Shown here: one piece after another, positions 29,576 through 37,340 of the stretch
Layout of the letters: every line of letters begins with the position of its first letter
Numbering within the stretch: position 1 is the first letter of the stretch
NCBI GenBank assembly: GCA_030653355.1
Contig: JAURZN010000142.1
Location: forward strand, 1 to 37,340
Reading direction: 5' to 3'
DNA: 37,340 nt
From: Gallionella sp.
GTDB taxonomy: Bacteria; Pseudomonadota; Gammaproteobacteria; Burkholderiales; Gallionellaceae
Notes under the pieces: generated by a model
The model's input: the letters and a program-made list of their open reading frames with translations, nothing else
Database searches by the model: none
What the model was told of the DNA's origin: nothing
Program-made: the position numbers and the translations under genes

Positions 29576-31322
29576 TCTTACCCTTGCATTGCGGCTAATT
29601 GCCAATAGCTCTGGCCTTAAAAATGGCCTGACGCAAGCAAGCGGGTCGGTAAAACGCTTCGGAAATTTCGCGCGTAATGAGTTCGACTCGTTAAAGTCTA
29701 GTTTCAATAGCCTATCCGGAAAGCTGGCGAGCATCGGCGTGAGTCTTTCCGTTGCTCAGCAAGTCATCAAAGCAGCAAAGCTGGATCAATCCCTGATACA
29801 GATCGGCCAGACAGCGGGTGCCAGTAAAGCGCAGGTTGCTGCATTGCGCGCCGAGCTTTTTAAGATGGCGCAGGAAACCGGCAAGCCTGTCGAAGATCTT
29901 CAGCAAGGTTTCAATAATCTCATCCAGTCCGGTATGTCTTGGGACGCCGCTCGCTCCACCATTAAAGATATCAACATTGCGATGGCTGTTACCGGGTCGC
30001 AAGCTGACACTTTATCTGGTGCGCTGAGTGTGGCTGGTCAGGCATTTGATTTTGATCTTTCCAAGCCGGGTCTGGCGCTGAAATTGCTGGATAAAATGAC
30101 CGTCGCTGGCAGGCTCGGCAATGCAGAGCTGGAGGGGTTGTCTGATGTTTTCTCGCGTATCGGTGTGAATGCGAAAGCGGCCGGGATGAACTTCGATCAG
30201 ACGCTGGCTTTCACGGAGACATTATCCCTGGTAGAGCGCCAGCCTGAACGGCTGGCCACACTGGCAGATAGCACGCTGCGTTTATTCAATAATGCCAACT
30301 ATCGCAAGTCGGCAAGCCAAGCCACCGGCGTGCAGTTTTTCAACAAAGACGGCACGCGACGCGCAGCAGCTGAGGTATTGCAGGACATTAAGACTCAATA
30401 CGATAAACTTAAAACCGACCAAGGGCGAGACGCCTTTATGTCAGCTGCATTTGGTAAAGCCGATCTCGATACGATCAAGGGTATGCGTACCCTGCTATCT
30501 GGCGACATGCTGGTTAAGTCCAGACAGTTTGGAAAAACGATCGAGGGGGCTAGTGGCACACTAAAAAAAGACCTCCAGGATGCGTTGGATAATTCTGTAT
30601 CTCAGACAGGTCGGCTTGGTGCTGCGCTCAGGCAAGCGGCGGATGATTTTTCCAAGCCAATCAATGAGACTTTATCCAATACCATTCGCTGGTCTATGGA
30701 TAAAAAGGAAAACGGCGGCCTTGGTATGAGTGGCAAGGATATGTTGCTGGGCGGCACAGGTGCAGTGCTGGGCACGCTCGCTGCGGCGCGTTATGGCAGT
30801 ATGGGCATCAAGGCTATCGCGGGTAAATTCGGCAGTGTGGGCGCAGGCGTGGCAACGGGTAAAGCACTCGAAGCTGCGGCTGGTATAACTCCGGTTTATG
30901 TGACTAACTTTGCGCAAATGGCTGGCAGTAGTGCGGCAAGTATAACTGCCGATGTAGCCGCATCAACTGCGGCTGCAGCTGCGGCACCGGGTTTATTAAA
31001 AACTGTTGCAACTGGCGCAAAATGGATTGCTTACTCCACTCTTCCGGAGATTGCTGCATTAGGTACCGGTGCGATGGCGGCATCTCTCGCAATGGTGACC
31101 GCAGCAGGTGCACTTGGTTATGGCGCTGGTACCTTGATAAACAAGGCTGGATTTGAGGGGTCTGATGCTCAGGAAACATTGGGCGGGACAATTGCAACGA
31201 TGCTTTCGTGGCTTGGTAACAAAGAAGCGCAACAGGCGCTTGAAATCAATCTGCATCTGGATGGTGAAAAGATCACCCAGGTTGTCACCGGCAAGATTGA
31301 TCGGACTGCACGCCGTAGTTAG
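29565..31322 (+). CDS. Tape measure protein (Mu gp42 position)
   Basis: 585 residues, in the TP901/PhageMin_Tail style. N-terminal helices start LALRLIANSSGLKNGLTQAS; the conserved core is LRAELFKMAQETGKPVEDLQ, QAFDFDLSKPGLALKLLDKM and LEGLSDVFSRIGVNAKAAGM. The C-terminal part has Ala/Gly-rich hydrophobic stretches (about 390-420 and 460-530) that may insert in the membrane. Its length sets the tail length, and a protein this short predicts a relatively short tail. It starts 11 bp inside the frameshift product. Confidence 0.9.
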   Translation: MANDLTLALRLIANSSGLKNGLTQASGSVKRFGNFARNEFDSLKSSFNSLSGKLASIGVSLSVAQQVIKAAKLDQSLIQIGQTAGASKAQVAALRAELFKMAQETGKPVEDLQQGFNNLIQSGMSWDAARSTIKDINIAMAVTGSQADTLSGALSVAGQAFDFDLSKPGLALKLLDKMTVAGRLGNAELEGLSDVFSRIGVNAKAAGMNFDQTLAFTETLSLVERQPERLATLADSTLRLFNNANYRKSASQATGVQFFNKDGTRRAAAEVLQDIKTQYDKLKTDQGRDAFMSAAFGKADLDTIKGMRTLLSGDMLVKSRQFGKTIEGASGTLKKDLQDALDNSVSQTGRLGAALRQAADDFSKPINETLSNTIRWSMDKKENGGLGMSGKDMLLGGTGAVLGTLAAARYGSMGIKAIAGKFGSVGAGVATGKALEAAAGITPVYVTNFAQMAGSSAASITADVAASTAAAAAAPGLLKTVATGAKWIAYSTLPEIAALGTGAMAASLAMVTAAGALGYGAGTLINKAGFEGSDAQETLGGTIATMLSWLGNKEAQQALEINLHLDGEKITQVVTGKIDRTARRS

Positions 31323-31329
31323 CAGCTAC

Positions 31330-31379
31330 GGAACATCTTCCTAGCGGAAGCGCTTCCCCCTTGCGCGTAAGCTGCGCGC
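31330..31379 (+). promoter_or_regulatory. Putative late promoter 3 (baseplate module)
   Basis: Dyad-like GGAACATCTTCC (31330-31341), 38 bp to -10-like TAAGCT (31368-31373), 6 bp, ATG at 31380. The -35 position (GCGGAA, 31344-31349) is degenerate, but a second perfect palindrome GGAAGCGCTTCC (31346-31357) overlaps it. The 3' part (TTGCGCGTAAGCTGCGCGC) resembles the corresponding stretch of promoters 1 and 4. Confidence 0.55.
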
Positions 31380-32627
31380 ATGGCCTGGAACGATACCCTA
31401 CTTGATGCGACCTTTCGCGGTGTGACGTTTGATTGCGTCGGCACTAGCGATGCGGTTCAGCACGCACTGGTCGAACACGATTACCCTTATGTCGCCGGTG
31501 CCGATGTCGAGGATATGGGCACACAGGCGCGGCATGTGTCTATTCGCGCCGTGTTCTACGGCATCGATTATGAAAGCCGATTGCAAACCTTTATCGCCGC
31601 ACTGGACGGTGTAAAGATTGATGCGATACCGGATGAGACCTCGCCCCTCGGCGGCTGGTTGCAGCATCCTGTTTTCGGGATGATGTTCTGCCAGGTGGCG
31701 ACCTATCGCATCGCACATGATGCTGAGGCCGTTGACGAGGCTCAGGTCGAGATCGAGTTTGTTGAATCCACCCCTGCTGCCCCTTTCTTTATTCGCGAGC
31801 TGGCTGTGCAAAAGGCTGAGGCTATTGCTCAGCACGGCACGGCTGCCACAGCGGCCGCCACCGAAAACATGGGGGCTGTGGTGGATCGGATGCGCAATCC
31901 ATTGGCTGCACTGGATGCCTTGCGCACCGCACTGACCGGGCCGTTGCTGGCGATCAGTAAGCAGGCGGGTGTGGTGCTCTCTGGTCTGGATGTGCTGGCT
32001 TACCCTCGCGCCTGGGGAAATGATATTTCCGCACTGGTTGGCGGCATCCTCGATGTGCGACAGTTTGGTGATCAGCTGGTGGCCGACTGGGCGAGCATTC
32101 AAAGCGATCTGAACGCCTTTTCTATCTTCAGCACTCCCTCTTCAGTTGTGCCTGCCCCTATTTCCTACAGCAACACACCGAGCGAGGCGCAAGGCATCGC
32201 CGCTGCGGCCGCGACGATGCAGGTCAATACCGCATCAGGGTTGGCCGATGCAGCTGGCGTGTTGTTGGCGGTCGAGGCAGCCACGCCCACCCTCTCACCA
32301 GTGCAGATCGAAGCGATCGCTAATACGGCACGCACTGCGATCGAGGCTGCCATCGTGCAGGTACGGGCGATCTATGGCGTTGAGCAGGGGCGCACGATAA
32401 CAGAACCGCTGAAAGACCAAGGGTTGGCGGTTCAGGAGGCGGCGCGGGCGATCATTGTCACGCGTCCGCCACTTATACAGCGCACAGCAGAGGCAGATGG
32501 CAATTTCCGCCTGCTGGCGCATCTGTGGTACGGCGATCACACGCGGGCGACTGAGCTGTATCGTCTGAATGGCGCACGCAGCCCGTTCGTGCGTCAAGGA
32601 GAGGTGGTGAGTGGCTATGCCAGGTAA
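31380..32627 (+). CDS. N: DNA circularisation/baseplate protein (Mu gpN)
   Basis: 415 residues; begins MAWNDTLLDATFRGVTFDCV and contains LVEHDYPYVAGADVEDMGTQ and FIAALDGVKIDAIPDETSPL, the gpN/DNA-circularisation-N signature. The C-terminus, with FRLLAHLWYGDHTRATELYR then LNGARSPFVRQGE, is typical. It acts in the baseplate and in Mu was linked to non-covalent circularisation of injected DNA. It starts 6 bp after a -10-like box without a Shine-Dalgarno, so the message is probably leaderless. Confidence 0.93.
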   Translation: MAWNDTLLDATFRGVTFDCVGTSDAVQHALVEHDYPYVAGADVEDMGTQARHVSIRAVFYGIDYESRLQTFIAALDGVKIDAIPDETSPLGGWLQHPVFGMMFCQVATYRIAHDAEAVDEAQVEIEFVESTPAAPFFIRELAVQKAEAIAQHGTAATAAATENMGAVVDRMRNPLAALDALRTALTGPLLAISKQAGVVLSGLDVLAYPRAWGNDISALVGGILDVRQFGDQLVADWASIQSDLNAFSIFSTPSSVVPAPISYSNTPSEAQGIAAAAATMQVNTASGLADAAGVLLAVEAATPTLSPVQIEAIANTARTAIEAAIVQVRAIYGVEQGRTITEPLKDQGLAVQEAARAIIVTRPPLIQRTAEADGNFRLLAHLWYGDHTRATELYRLNGARSPFVRQGEVVSGYAR

Positions 32628-32841
32628 TTCAATGAATATAGTGGCAATGTGTATTGGTTACATCATTATGTGTTTGGCTGCGGGCGGCGCTATAGCTGCG
32701 ACCGCAATTTGGGTTTCTCTTTTGAGTAATCGGGCGCAGCATGCTTTGTTGAATTCGTTTGGCGGGTGGAAGGTTTTTATGGAGTACCGCACCTGGCTCA
32801 ATGAACGCAAGACTGACAGTTCTGCTAGAGATGCAGAGTAA
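32617..32841 (+). CDS. Small membrane protein 1 between gpN and gpP
   Basis: 74 residues from ATG 32617 (76 from GTG 32611), with AAGGAGAGG upstream inside gpN. One strong hydrophobic segment (about 6-34, MNIVAMCIGYIIMCLAAGGA, then IAATAIWVSLL) and a short basic/charged C-terminus. It is AT-richer than its neighbours and has no counterpart in Mu. It is paired with a second one-TM protein and could be an exclusion or inner-membrane baseplate factor; the function is unknown. Confidence 0.55.
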   Translation: MPGNSMNIVAMCIGYIIMCLAAGGAIAATAIWVSLLSNRAQHALLNSFGGWKVFMEYRTWLNERKTDSSARDAE

Positions 32842-33004
32842 TATGCTAAATAAAATCAAGGCACATCCTGTTCTGAATCTGACATTAAGACTGGCGTCTA
32901 TCATCCTGATCGGTGCGCTGGTTATGGTTGGAATGAAGGCTGTTGAGTGGCTTATTCCGAATCAACCCGTCATCATTAAAGTCATTGACCATGCCTGCGA
33001 TTGA
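32831..33004 (+). CDS. Small membrane protein 2 between gpN and gpP
   Basis: 57 residues from the ATG at 32831, which overlaps the previous gene, or 53 from the ATG at 32843. One hydrophobic segment (about 19-36, LRLASIILIGALVMVGMK), then WLIPNQPVIIKVIDHACD. It overlaps the gpP start by 14 bp. Its base composition is like that of the preceding small gene, suggesting both arrived together. No known family is recognised. Confidence 0.5.
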   Translation: MQSNMLNKIKAHPVLNLTLRLASIILIGALVMVGMKAVEWLIPNQPVIIKVIDHACD

Positions 33005-34109
33005 TAATGTCGAACTGTTGATCGGCGGAAAAGCGCACGGCGACTGGTCCAGCTATGAAGTCGATTCTGATCTGCTCACCCCCGCCGATGCATGGCATGT
33101 CACGCTCGGGATGTCTGGCGGGCAGATGCCGCCCGACGTGGTTGCCGGTGCGCCGGTGGTGGTCAAGGTCGGCGGCGATACGGTGATGACCGGGCGCATC
33201 GATGAGGTCAGCCATCAGGTTAGTAAAGCGTCGCATACCCTGACGCTGTCAGGTCGCGATGGTGCTGCCGTGCTGCTGGACTGTTCCGCGCCGATCTTTA
33301 CCGCGCGCATGGCCAGTCTGGATGAGATCATCGCCAAGGTGGTTCGCCCGATGGGCATCACTAAAATCCGCATCGATGCTGAAGCGACCAGTACGCGCGA
33401 AAAAATCAACATCGAGCCTGGCGACAGCGCATGGGATGTGCTTTCGCATGCTGCCGAAGCCAATGGCCTGTGGCCGTGGTTCGAGCCTGACGGCACGCTG
33501 GTGGTCGGAGGGCCTGACTACAGCCTGCCTGTGGTGGCCACGCTGGTGCTACGCCGGGATGGCCAAGGCAACAACGTAATCAGCCTGGACAAGACTGATT
33601 CGGTTGCCGAGCGTTATTCGCAGGTGACGGTGCTTGGCCAGGCACACGGTACGGAAACTGAGCCGGGAAAACACGCGCTGCGCGCCTCTGAAAAAGATAT
33701 CGGCATCAGCTGGTATCGTCCGAAGATTGTCAGCGACCACGAAGCTGATAATACCGACATCTGCCGCAAGCGCGCACGCAAGCTGATCTCGGATAGTCGT
33801 CTGAAGGGGCTGACGCTGACGGCTACGGTTCAGGGCCATCGCATCGGTAGCACCGATGGCGTAGGAGTTGGCCTGTTGTGGACCCCCGGCCAGCGTATCT
33901 ATGTCGTTTCAGAACCGCACGGAGTAGCTGATATTTATTTCCTGATGGCGCGTAAGTTCACCCGCTCACGTAGCGACGGCACGCGTACCACGCTGACGCT
34001 CAAGGAAGATGGCGTCTGGGCGCTGGATGCGCATCCGCACAAACGTAAGCACCGGCGCGGTAAAAACAGTGCGCCTGCGCAAATCCAAGTTTTTCCAAGC
34101 GCAACATGA
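32991..34109 (+). CDS. P: Baseplate hub protein (Mu gpP)
   Basis: 372 residues from the ATG at 32991, where the family sequence begins (MPAIDNVELLIGGKAHGDWS); the frame extends upstream to 32943 but that is shadow of the small membrane gene. It contains HVTLGMSGGQMPPDVVAGAP, VTLSGRDGAAVLLDC-type hub strands and VTVLGQAHGTETEPGKHA. It forms the central hub under the tube. It overlaps the next gene by 4 bp. Confidence 0.92.
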   Translation: MPAIDNVELLIGGKAHGDWSSYEVDSDLLTPADAWHVTLGMSGGQMPPDVVAGAPVVVKVGGDTVMTGRIDEVSHQVSKASHTLTLSGRDGAAVLLDCSAPIFTARMASLDEIIAKVVRPMGITKIRIDAEATSTREKINIEPGDSAWDVLSHAAEANGLWPWFEPDGTLVVGGPDYSLPVVATLVLRRDGQGNNVISLDKTDSVAERYSQVTVLGQAHGTETEPGKHALRASEKDIGISWYRPKIVSDHEADNTDICRKRARKLISDSRLKGLTLTATVQGHRIGSTDGVGVGLLWTPGQRIYVVSEPHGVADIYFLMARKFTRSRSDGTRTTLTLKEDGVWALDAHPHKRKHRRGKNSAPAQIQVFPSAT

Positions 34110-34663
34110 TCAAGACGATAGATGCCCGTATTCGCCGCGCCTTAAGCGGCATCCGCCTCACCTTTAGGGGGGTGCTGACACTGGTGAAATCTGCCAGCGC
34201 GGTGCAGTTGGTACAGCTGGATGGTATGAGTGGCGAGCAGTTGCAGGATGCCGAGTTATTTCAGCAGTTTGGTTTTACCAGCAATCCGCCTGCCGGCACG
34301 ATGGCGATCATCTTGCCGGTCGGTGGTCAGACTGCACACGGCATCGTCATCGCTACCGAGCACGGCACGCTACGCCTCAAGGGGCTGGCCAGTGGCGAGG
34401 CGGCGATCTATAACCAATGGGGTGATCACGTTATCCTGTCGAAAGATCGGCGCATGAAGGTGGTATCGGCGCTGGCTGTGGATATCACCACGCCGACTGT
34501 TAACATGAGCGGCGATCTTAACGTGGCGGGCAGCATTGTTGCTCAGGCTGATATTAGCGACCACGGCAACAAGAGCATGGCCGGGATGCGCACCACCTAC
34601 AACGGCCATACGCAAAACGACCCTCAAGGCGGCAGCGTCAGCCCGCCGACTCAGCAGATGTAA
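34106..34663 (+). CDS. Baseplate spike protein (Mu gp45/gpQ position)
   Basis: 185 residues: MIKTIDARIRRALSGIRLTF, then VQLDGMSGEQLQDAELFQQF and GFTSNPPAGTMAIILPVGGQ, all typical of Mu gp45, the membrane-piercing spike. It ends with the beta-helix part (VNMSGDLNVAGSIVAQADIS) and a TYNGHTQNDPQGG tip that resembles the metal-binding tip (HxH-type) in the Mu spike. Confidence 0.93.
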   Translation: MIKTIDARIRRALSGIRLTFRGVLTLVKSASAVQLVQLDGMSGEQLQDAELFQQFGFTSNPPAGTMAIILPVGGQTAHGIVIATEHGTLRLKGLASGEAAIYNQWGDHVILSKDRRMKVVSALAVDITTPTVNMSGDLNVAGSIVAQADISDHGNKSMAGMRTTYNGHTQNDPQGGSVSPPTQQM

Positions 34664-34692
34664 TCCATCAAAACCCGCAATGTTTGAATGGC

Positions 34693-34742
34693 GGAACCTG
34701 TTCCGTCTTAACTGACCATCCGCGCGCGCGTAACCTCGCGGC
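34693..34742 (+). promoter_or_regulatory. Putative late promoter 4 (distal baseplate/fibre module)
   Basis: Dyad GGAACCTGTTCC (34693-34704), CTTAAC (34707-34712), 18 bp, -10-like TAACCT (34731-34736), 6 bp, ATG at 34743. The dyad, -35, -10 and ATG are spaced exactly as in the element at 13938, and both contain CGCGCGCGCG just before TAACCT. Confidence 0.65.
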
Positions 34743-35111
34743 ATGGATACCTTGATAGACCCGACAAGTAAAGACTATGTGCTGTTGCAAGGCGCTGCCG
34801 AGCGTGATCCGGCAGGCGGCCTGGCCAATGCGTGCTACCTGCGTCTGTCTATTCCGCTGGGTAGTTACTGGGCGGAAAAAACCATCGGCAGTCGCCTTCA
34901 TGAGTTGAAGCGCGAGAAGGATGTCGCGCGGGTCGCTATCCTCGCCAAACAATATGCTGAAGCTGCGCTGGCGCCCTGTGTCGCTGATGGTCGCGCTACC
35001 AGTATCACCGTATCCACCGAGCGTGCTGCAGGCCGTCTTAATCTGTTGATCAAGGCGCTGGCGGCGAATGGCCAGACGTTAACTTTTCAACACCCTGTCG
35101 GAGTGATTTAA
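34743..35111 (+). CDS. V: Baseplate protein gp46-like
   Basis: 122 residues with the Phage GP46 pattern: KDYVLLQGAAERDPAGGLAN, LRLSIPLGSYWAEKTIGSRL, then EAALAPCVADGRA. It is a wedge component of the Mu baseplate (gp25/T4-like). It starts 6 bp after the -10-like box of putative late promoter 4 with no Shine-Dalgarno. Confidence 0.92.
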   Translation: MDTLIDPTSKDYVLLQGAAERDPAGGLANACYLRLSIPLGSYWAEKTIGSRLHELKREKDVARVAILAKQYAEAALAPCVADGRATSITVSTERAAGRLNLLIKALAANGQTLTFQHPVGVI

Positions 35112-35112
35112 C

Positions 35113-36168
35113 GTGCCTTTTACCACACCAGATTACCGCCAGATTCGCACCAATATTTTGCGCGACATCGCTAACCAGCGGCCTGATGCCTATGTGGGCG
35201 ATGATTCGGATTTTGCCATGCGCGCAAACGCCACCGCCTCAGCCGTCGAAGGCTTGTATCAGCATCAGCAATGGGTCGTCCGTCAGCTCTTTCCGGATAC
35301 GGCGGATAGCGATTACCTCGAACGCCATGCCAGCCTGCGAAACATCGCTCGTAAATCGGCTGCTGTGGCCACGGGCACGATTCGGTTTTCCGGCGTGGCC
35401 AGTAGTGCGATCGCAATCGGAACTGAAGCTAAGACGACCAGCGGTGTGGCGTATCTCACCAGTGCGGCGGGTGTGATCGGTGTGGGCGGCACGGTAGATA
35501 TTGCCGCCCAGGCATCGGTGGCTGGATTGTCTGGAAATCAGCTGGCTGCTGCCGCGCTGACTTTGAGCGCGTCGCCTACCGGTGTGCAATCGGCAGCCAG
35601 TATCCTCAGCATGACCGGCGGCGCTGATGCAGAGAGCGATGCCGATTTGTTGACGCGTGTGTTGTATGACATGCGCATGCCGCCGATGGGTGGGGCACAG
35701 CATGATTATTTTTCCTGGGCGATGGAAGTTCCAGGTGTGACGGATGCCTATGTGTTTGCGCAACGCCGTGCAATCAATGCTGTGGATGTAGTAATTGAGG
35801 CGGCAGGCGGTTTGCCGTCTGCTCAATTAATCGCAGATGTGACGAGCTATCTTACTAAGCAATCTCCACCTTGTGTTGATCTACTGGTGATGGCTCCGAC
35901 GTTAATAACCGTTGATGTTGCAGCGAGTTTAACGCTGTCTGGCACGACCTTGGTAGATGCCACTGCGCGTATTAATTCGTTGATGGCGGCATGGTTTGCC
36001 ACTCTTCACGTAGGTGATCCTGTTCCGCGTGCGCGTCTTGTGAGTCTGATGATGGGTGTAACTGGCGTGGTGGATGTCAATTTGACCGTCCCTGCCGCCA
36101 ATGTCGTTGCGCTGGTTGATGCGACGCACAGCGAGCTTGCCATACTGGGAACGGTGACACTGACATGA
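35113..36168 (+). CDS. W: Baseplate J-like wedge protein (Mu gp47)
   Basis: 351 residues from a GTG at 35113. Signature parts are TTPDYRQIRTNILRDIANQR, then SDFAMRANATASAVEGLYQH, LFPDTADSDYLERHASLRNI and MPPMGGAQHDYFSWAMEVPG. The middle is a beta-rich domain of J type. It builds the baseplate periphery with gp46 and gp48. It overlaps the next gene by ATGA. Confidence 0.94.
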   Translation: MPFTTPDYRQIRTNILRDIANQRPDAYVGDDSDFAMRANATASAVEGLYQHQQWVVRQLFPDTADSDYLERHASLRNIARKSAAVATGTIRFSGVASSAIAIGTEAKTTSGVAYLTSAAGVIGVGGTVDIAAQASVAGLSGNQLAAAALTLSASPTGVQSAASILSMTGGADAESDADLLTRVLYDMRMPPMGGAQHDYFSWAMEVPGVTDAYVFAQRRAINAVDVVIEAAGGLPSAQLIADVTSYLTKQSPPCVDLLVMAPTLITVDVAASLTLSGTTLVDATARINSLMAAWFATLHVGDPVPRARLVSLMMGVTGVVDVNLTVPAANVVALVDATHSELAILGTVTLT

Positions 36169-36749
36169 GCGCGATGATCTCTGCCGATCTACTCAAACGC
36201 TTGCTTCCACCGCTCGCTTATGACCCGAATGCGCCAGTGGTGTCTGTTGAATTGTCAGCTGATGGCGCTGCGCTGGATACCGCGCAGGTATCAGCTGACC
36301 GTTTGATAGATGAATCCGACCCACGTTTGACCAGCGAGCTGTTGGCTGACTGGGAGCGAGTGCTTGGCCTGCCGGATAGTTGTGCGGGCACTGCGCTAGT
36401 GACAGTCTCACAGCGTCGCGCACGCGTGCTGGAAAAACTGCGCAAGGTGCGCGGTCAGAGCCGTCAGTTCTATCTCGATATGGCTGCCAACCTAGGCTAT
36501 GCCAGCGCCTCAATCACCGAATTCCGCCCGATGAGCTGCGGCGATCCGTGCGGTAGTGCCGTGTACGGCGAAGAATGGCGTTTTGTATGGCGCGTCAATG
36601 TAGATAATACCTTGACTGTCTATGAGATGCGCTGCGGTGATCCATGCAATAGCCCACTGAGATCTTGGCATTCGTCCGAACTCCAATGCCGCCTAAATAA
36701 GCTCAAACCCGCACATACCACTGTGCTGATGAATTATGGAGTCGCCTAG
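36165..36749 (+). CDS. R: Baseplate protein gp48-like (DUF2313, YmfQ type)
   Basis: 194 residues: SADLLKRLLPPLAYDPNAP, ADRLIDESDPRLTSELLADW, ERVLGLPDSC and RARVLEKLRKVRGQS, then the paired Cys motifs CGDPCGSAVYG and CGDPCNSPLRSW typical of DUF2313. It is the last baseplate gene before the fibre. Confidence 0.93.
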   Translation: MSAMISADLLKRLLPPLAYDPNAPVVSVELSADGAALDTAQVSADRLIDESDPRLTSELLADWERVLGLPDSCAGTALVTVSQRRARVLEKLRKVRGQSRQFYLDMAANLGYASASITEFRPMSCGDPCGSAVYGEEWRFVWRVNVDNTLTVYEMRCGDPCNSPLRSWHSSELQCRLNKLKPAHTTVLMNYGVA

Positions 36750-37340
36750 ATGACTATTCCTACCGTACCGGTAACCGTCACAATCGCCGACCAGAACGGC
36801 AGCGTATTAGCTGGTGCAAAGATCAGCGCCATCCTAACGCGCGATGAAGTCTATGGTGGTTTCGTCGTGCCGAATCAGGTGGTTGCCACAACTAATGCTA
36901 GCGGCATCGCTGTGCTTAATTTGTTCCCGAATCAATTGGGTACACAGGGTAGCCAATATATTTTCAAGATCGTTTCATCGAGTGGTAAGGCATTGTCGCT
37001 GACAGGCACCGTGCCGAATGCGGCCTGCAACCTAGAAAATATTGTCAACATGCCGGCGTATTCTGGGAAGCCGGACGGTCAACTGGCTATTGATGCTGCG
37101 ATCGATATGCTTACGGCTGCAAATGACTTGCTTGCCGCAGCCGCAAATGTAGTAGATGGCAACACCGTCCTGTACGGCCCGGCCATCCCGACGACAGAGG
37201 GCATCGATGGCAACTTCTACATCAACACGGCCAGCAATATGCTGTACGGCCCAAAAGCCGCAGGCGCGTGGCCAGCTGGCACCTCACTGATCGGCCCAGC
37301 GGGCGCGACTGGTGCTGCTGGTGCGCAAGGTGTACAGGGC
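36750..37340 (+). CDS. Tail fibre protein, collagen-like, 3' partial
   Basis: Starts at the ATG at 36750 immediately after the TAG of gp48 and stays open for 197 codons to the end of the window. The N-terminal domain (MTIPTVPVTVTIADQNGSVL, then GAKISAILTRDEVYGGFVVP) is a beta-sandwich-like baseplate-attachment part. A linker with paired LYGP motifs follows (NTVLYGPAIPT and NMLYGPKAAGAWP), then Gly-X-Y repeats starting at about residue 183 (GPAGATGAAGAQGVQG). Collagen-like repeats form trimeric stalks in phage fibres. The receptor-binding tip is outside the window; it may be subject to host-range variation as in Mu. Confidence 0.85.
   Translation, partial: MTIPTVPVTVTIADQNGSVLAGAKISAILTRDEVYGGFVVPNQVVATTNASGIAVLNLFPNQLGTQGSQYIFKIVSSSGKALSLTGTVPNAACNLENIVNMPAYSGKPDGQLAIDAAIDMLTAANDLLAAAANVVDGNTVLYGPAIPTTEGIDGNFYINTASNMLYGPKAAGAWPAGTSLIGPAGATGAAGAQGVQG

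Larger units (their letters stand above)
2262..37340 (+). mobile_element. Mu-like transposable prophage (right end outside window)
   Basis: Gene content and order follow phage Mu: repressor c (leftward), ner, A, B, gam, gemA, Mor/C, lysis, gp25-gp34, tail sheath and tube, frameshifted chaperone, tape measure, gpN to gp48, tail fibre. There is no tyrosine or serine integrase; mobility rests on the DDE transposase A and ATPase B. The left terminus is placed at TG 2262 (alternative 2264). This is where the traG frame meets TGGCA-core repeats with Mu-like spacing. The repressor-proximal end is the left end, as in Mu. The right end and any mom-type genes are outside the window. Confidence 0.92.

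Noticed and set aside
1-37340. tRNA, rRNA, CRISPR array or integrase-type attachment site
   Set aside because: None was seen: no clover-leaf candidates, no regularly spaced repeats, and no integrase gene.

Overview
The window is most of a Mu-like transposable prophage (about 2262 to beyond 37340), inserted in a conjugative-transfer gene. Bases 1-2261 encode part of an F-type TraG mating-pair protein. Its frame then runs into sequence with the layout of a Mu left end: a TG terminus candidate followed by four TGGCA-core repeats. The right end is outside the window. The GC-rich coding style, the F-type conjugation gene and the betaproteobacterial-looking dispersed repeats suggest a proteobacterium, most likely a betaproteobacterium, with moderate confidence.

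Layout. At the left end a leftward 2TM (SLATT-like) cargo gene lies between the phage end and a leftward Mu c-type repressor. The operator/early-promoter region is at 3771-3932. The rightward early region (3960-12977) carries ner, a CII-like gene, a DUF3486 paralogue, transposase A, ATPase B, a run of small unknown and HTH proteins, gam (frameshifted), HU, an ASCH-like gene and gemA. A Mor/C-type activator (13053-13430) and a lipoprotein moron precede a strong terminator at 13908-13932.

The late region has lysis genes (M15 endolysin, holin-like, embedded Rz/Rz1), gp25/26/27-like proteins, terminase, portal, gpF fused to a nuclease-like domain, and gpG. A moron follows, then protease/scaffold, decoration protein, major capsid, gp35-38-like proteins, sheath and tube. 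After these come tail chaperones with a -1 frameshift, tape measure, gpN, two tiny membrane proteins, gpP, gp45-gp48, and the start of a collagen-like tail fibre.

How it works together. The repressor and A share an N-terminal DNA-binding domain, so they can compete for operator/enhancer sites. A and B carry out transposition and Ner turns down early transcription. The single Mor/C-type protein is the obvious candidate to switch on the late region. The most striking observation is a family of four elements upstream of late modules (13938, 22925, 31330, 34693). Each has a GGAAC-N2-GTTCC-like dyad starting exactly 38 bp before a -10-like hexamer, and an ATG 6-7 bp after that hexamer. They look like activator-dependent late promoters that make leaderless mRNAs. 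A second novelty is a dispersed mini-cistron repeat (9032, 15332, degenerate at 27170) spliced between genes by ATGA overlaps on both sides.
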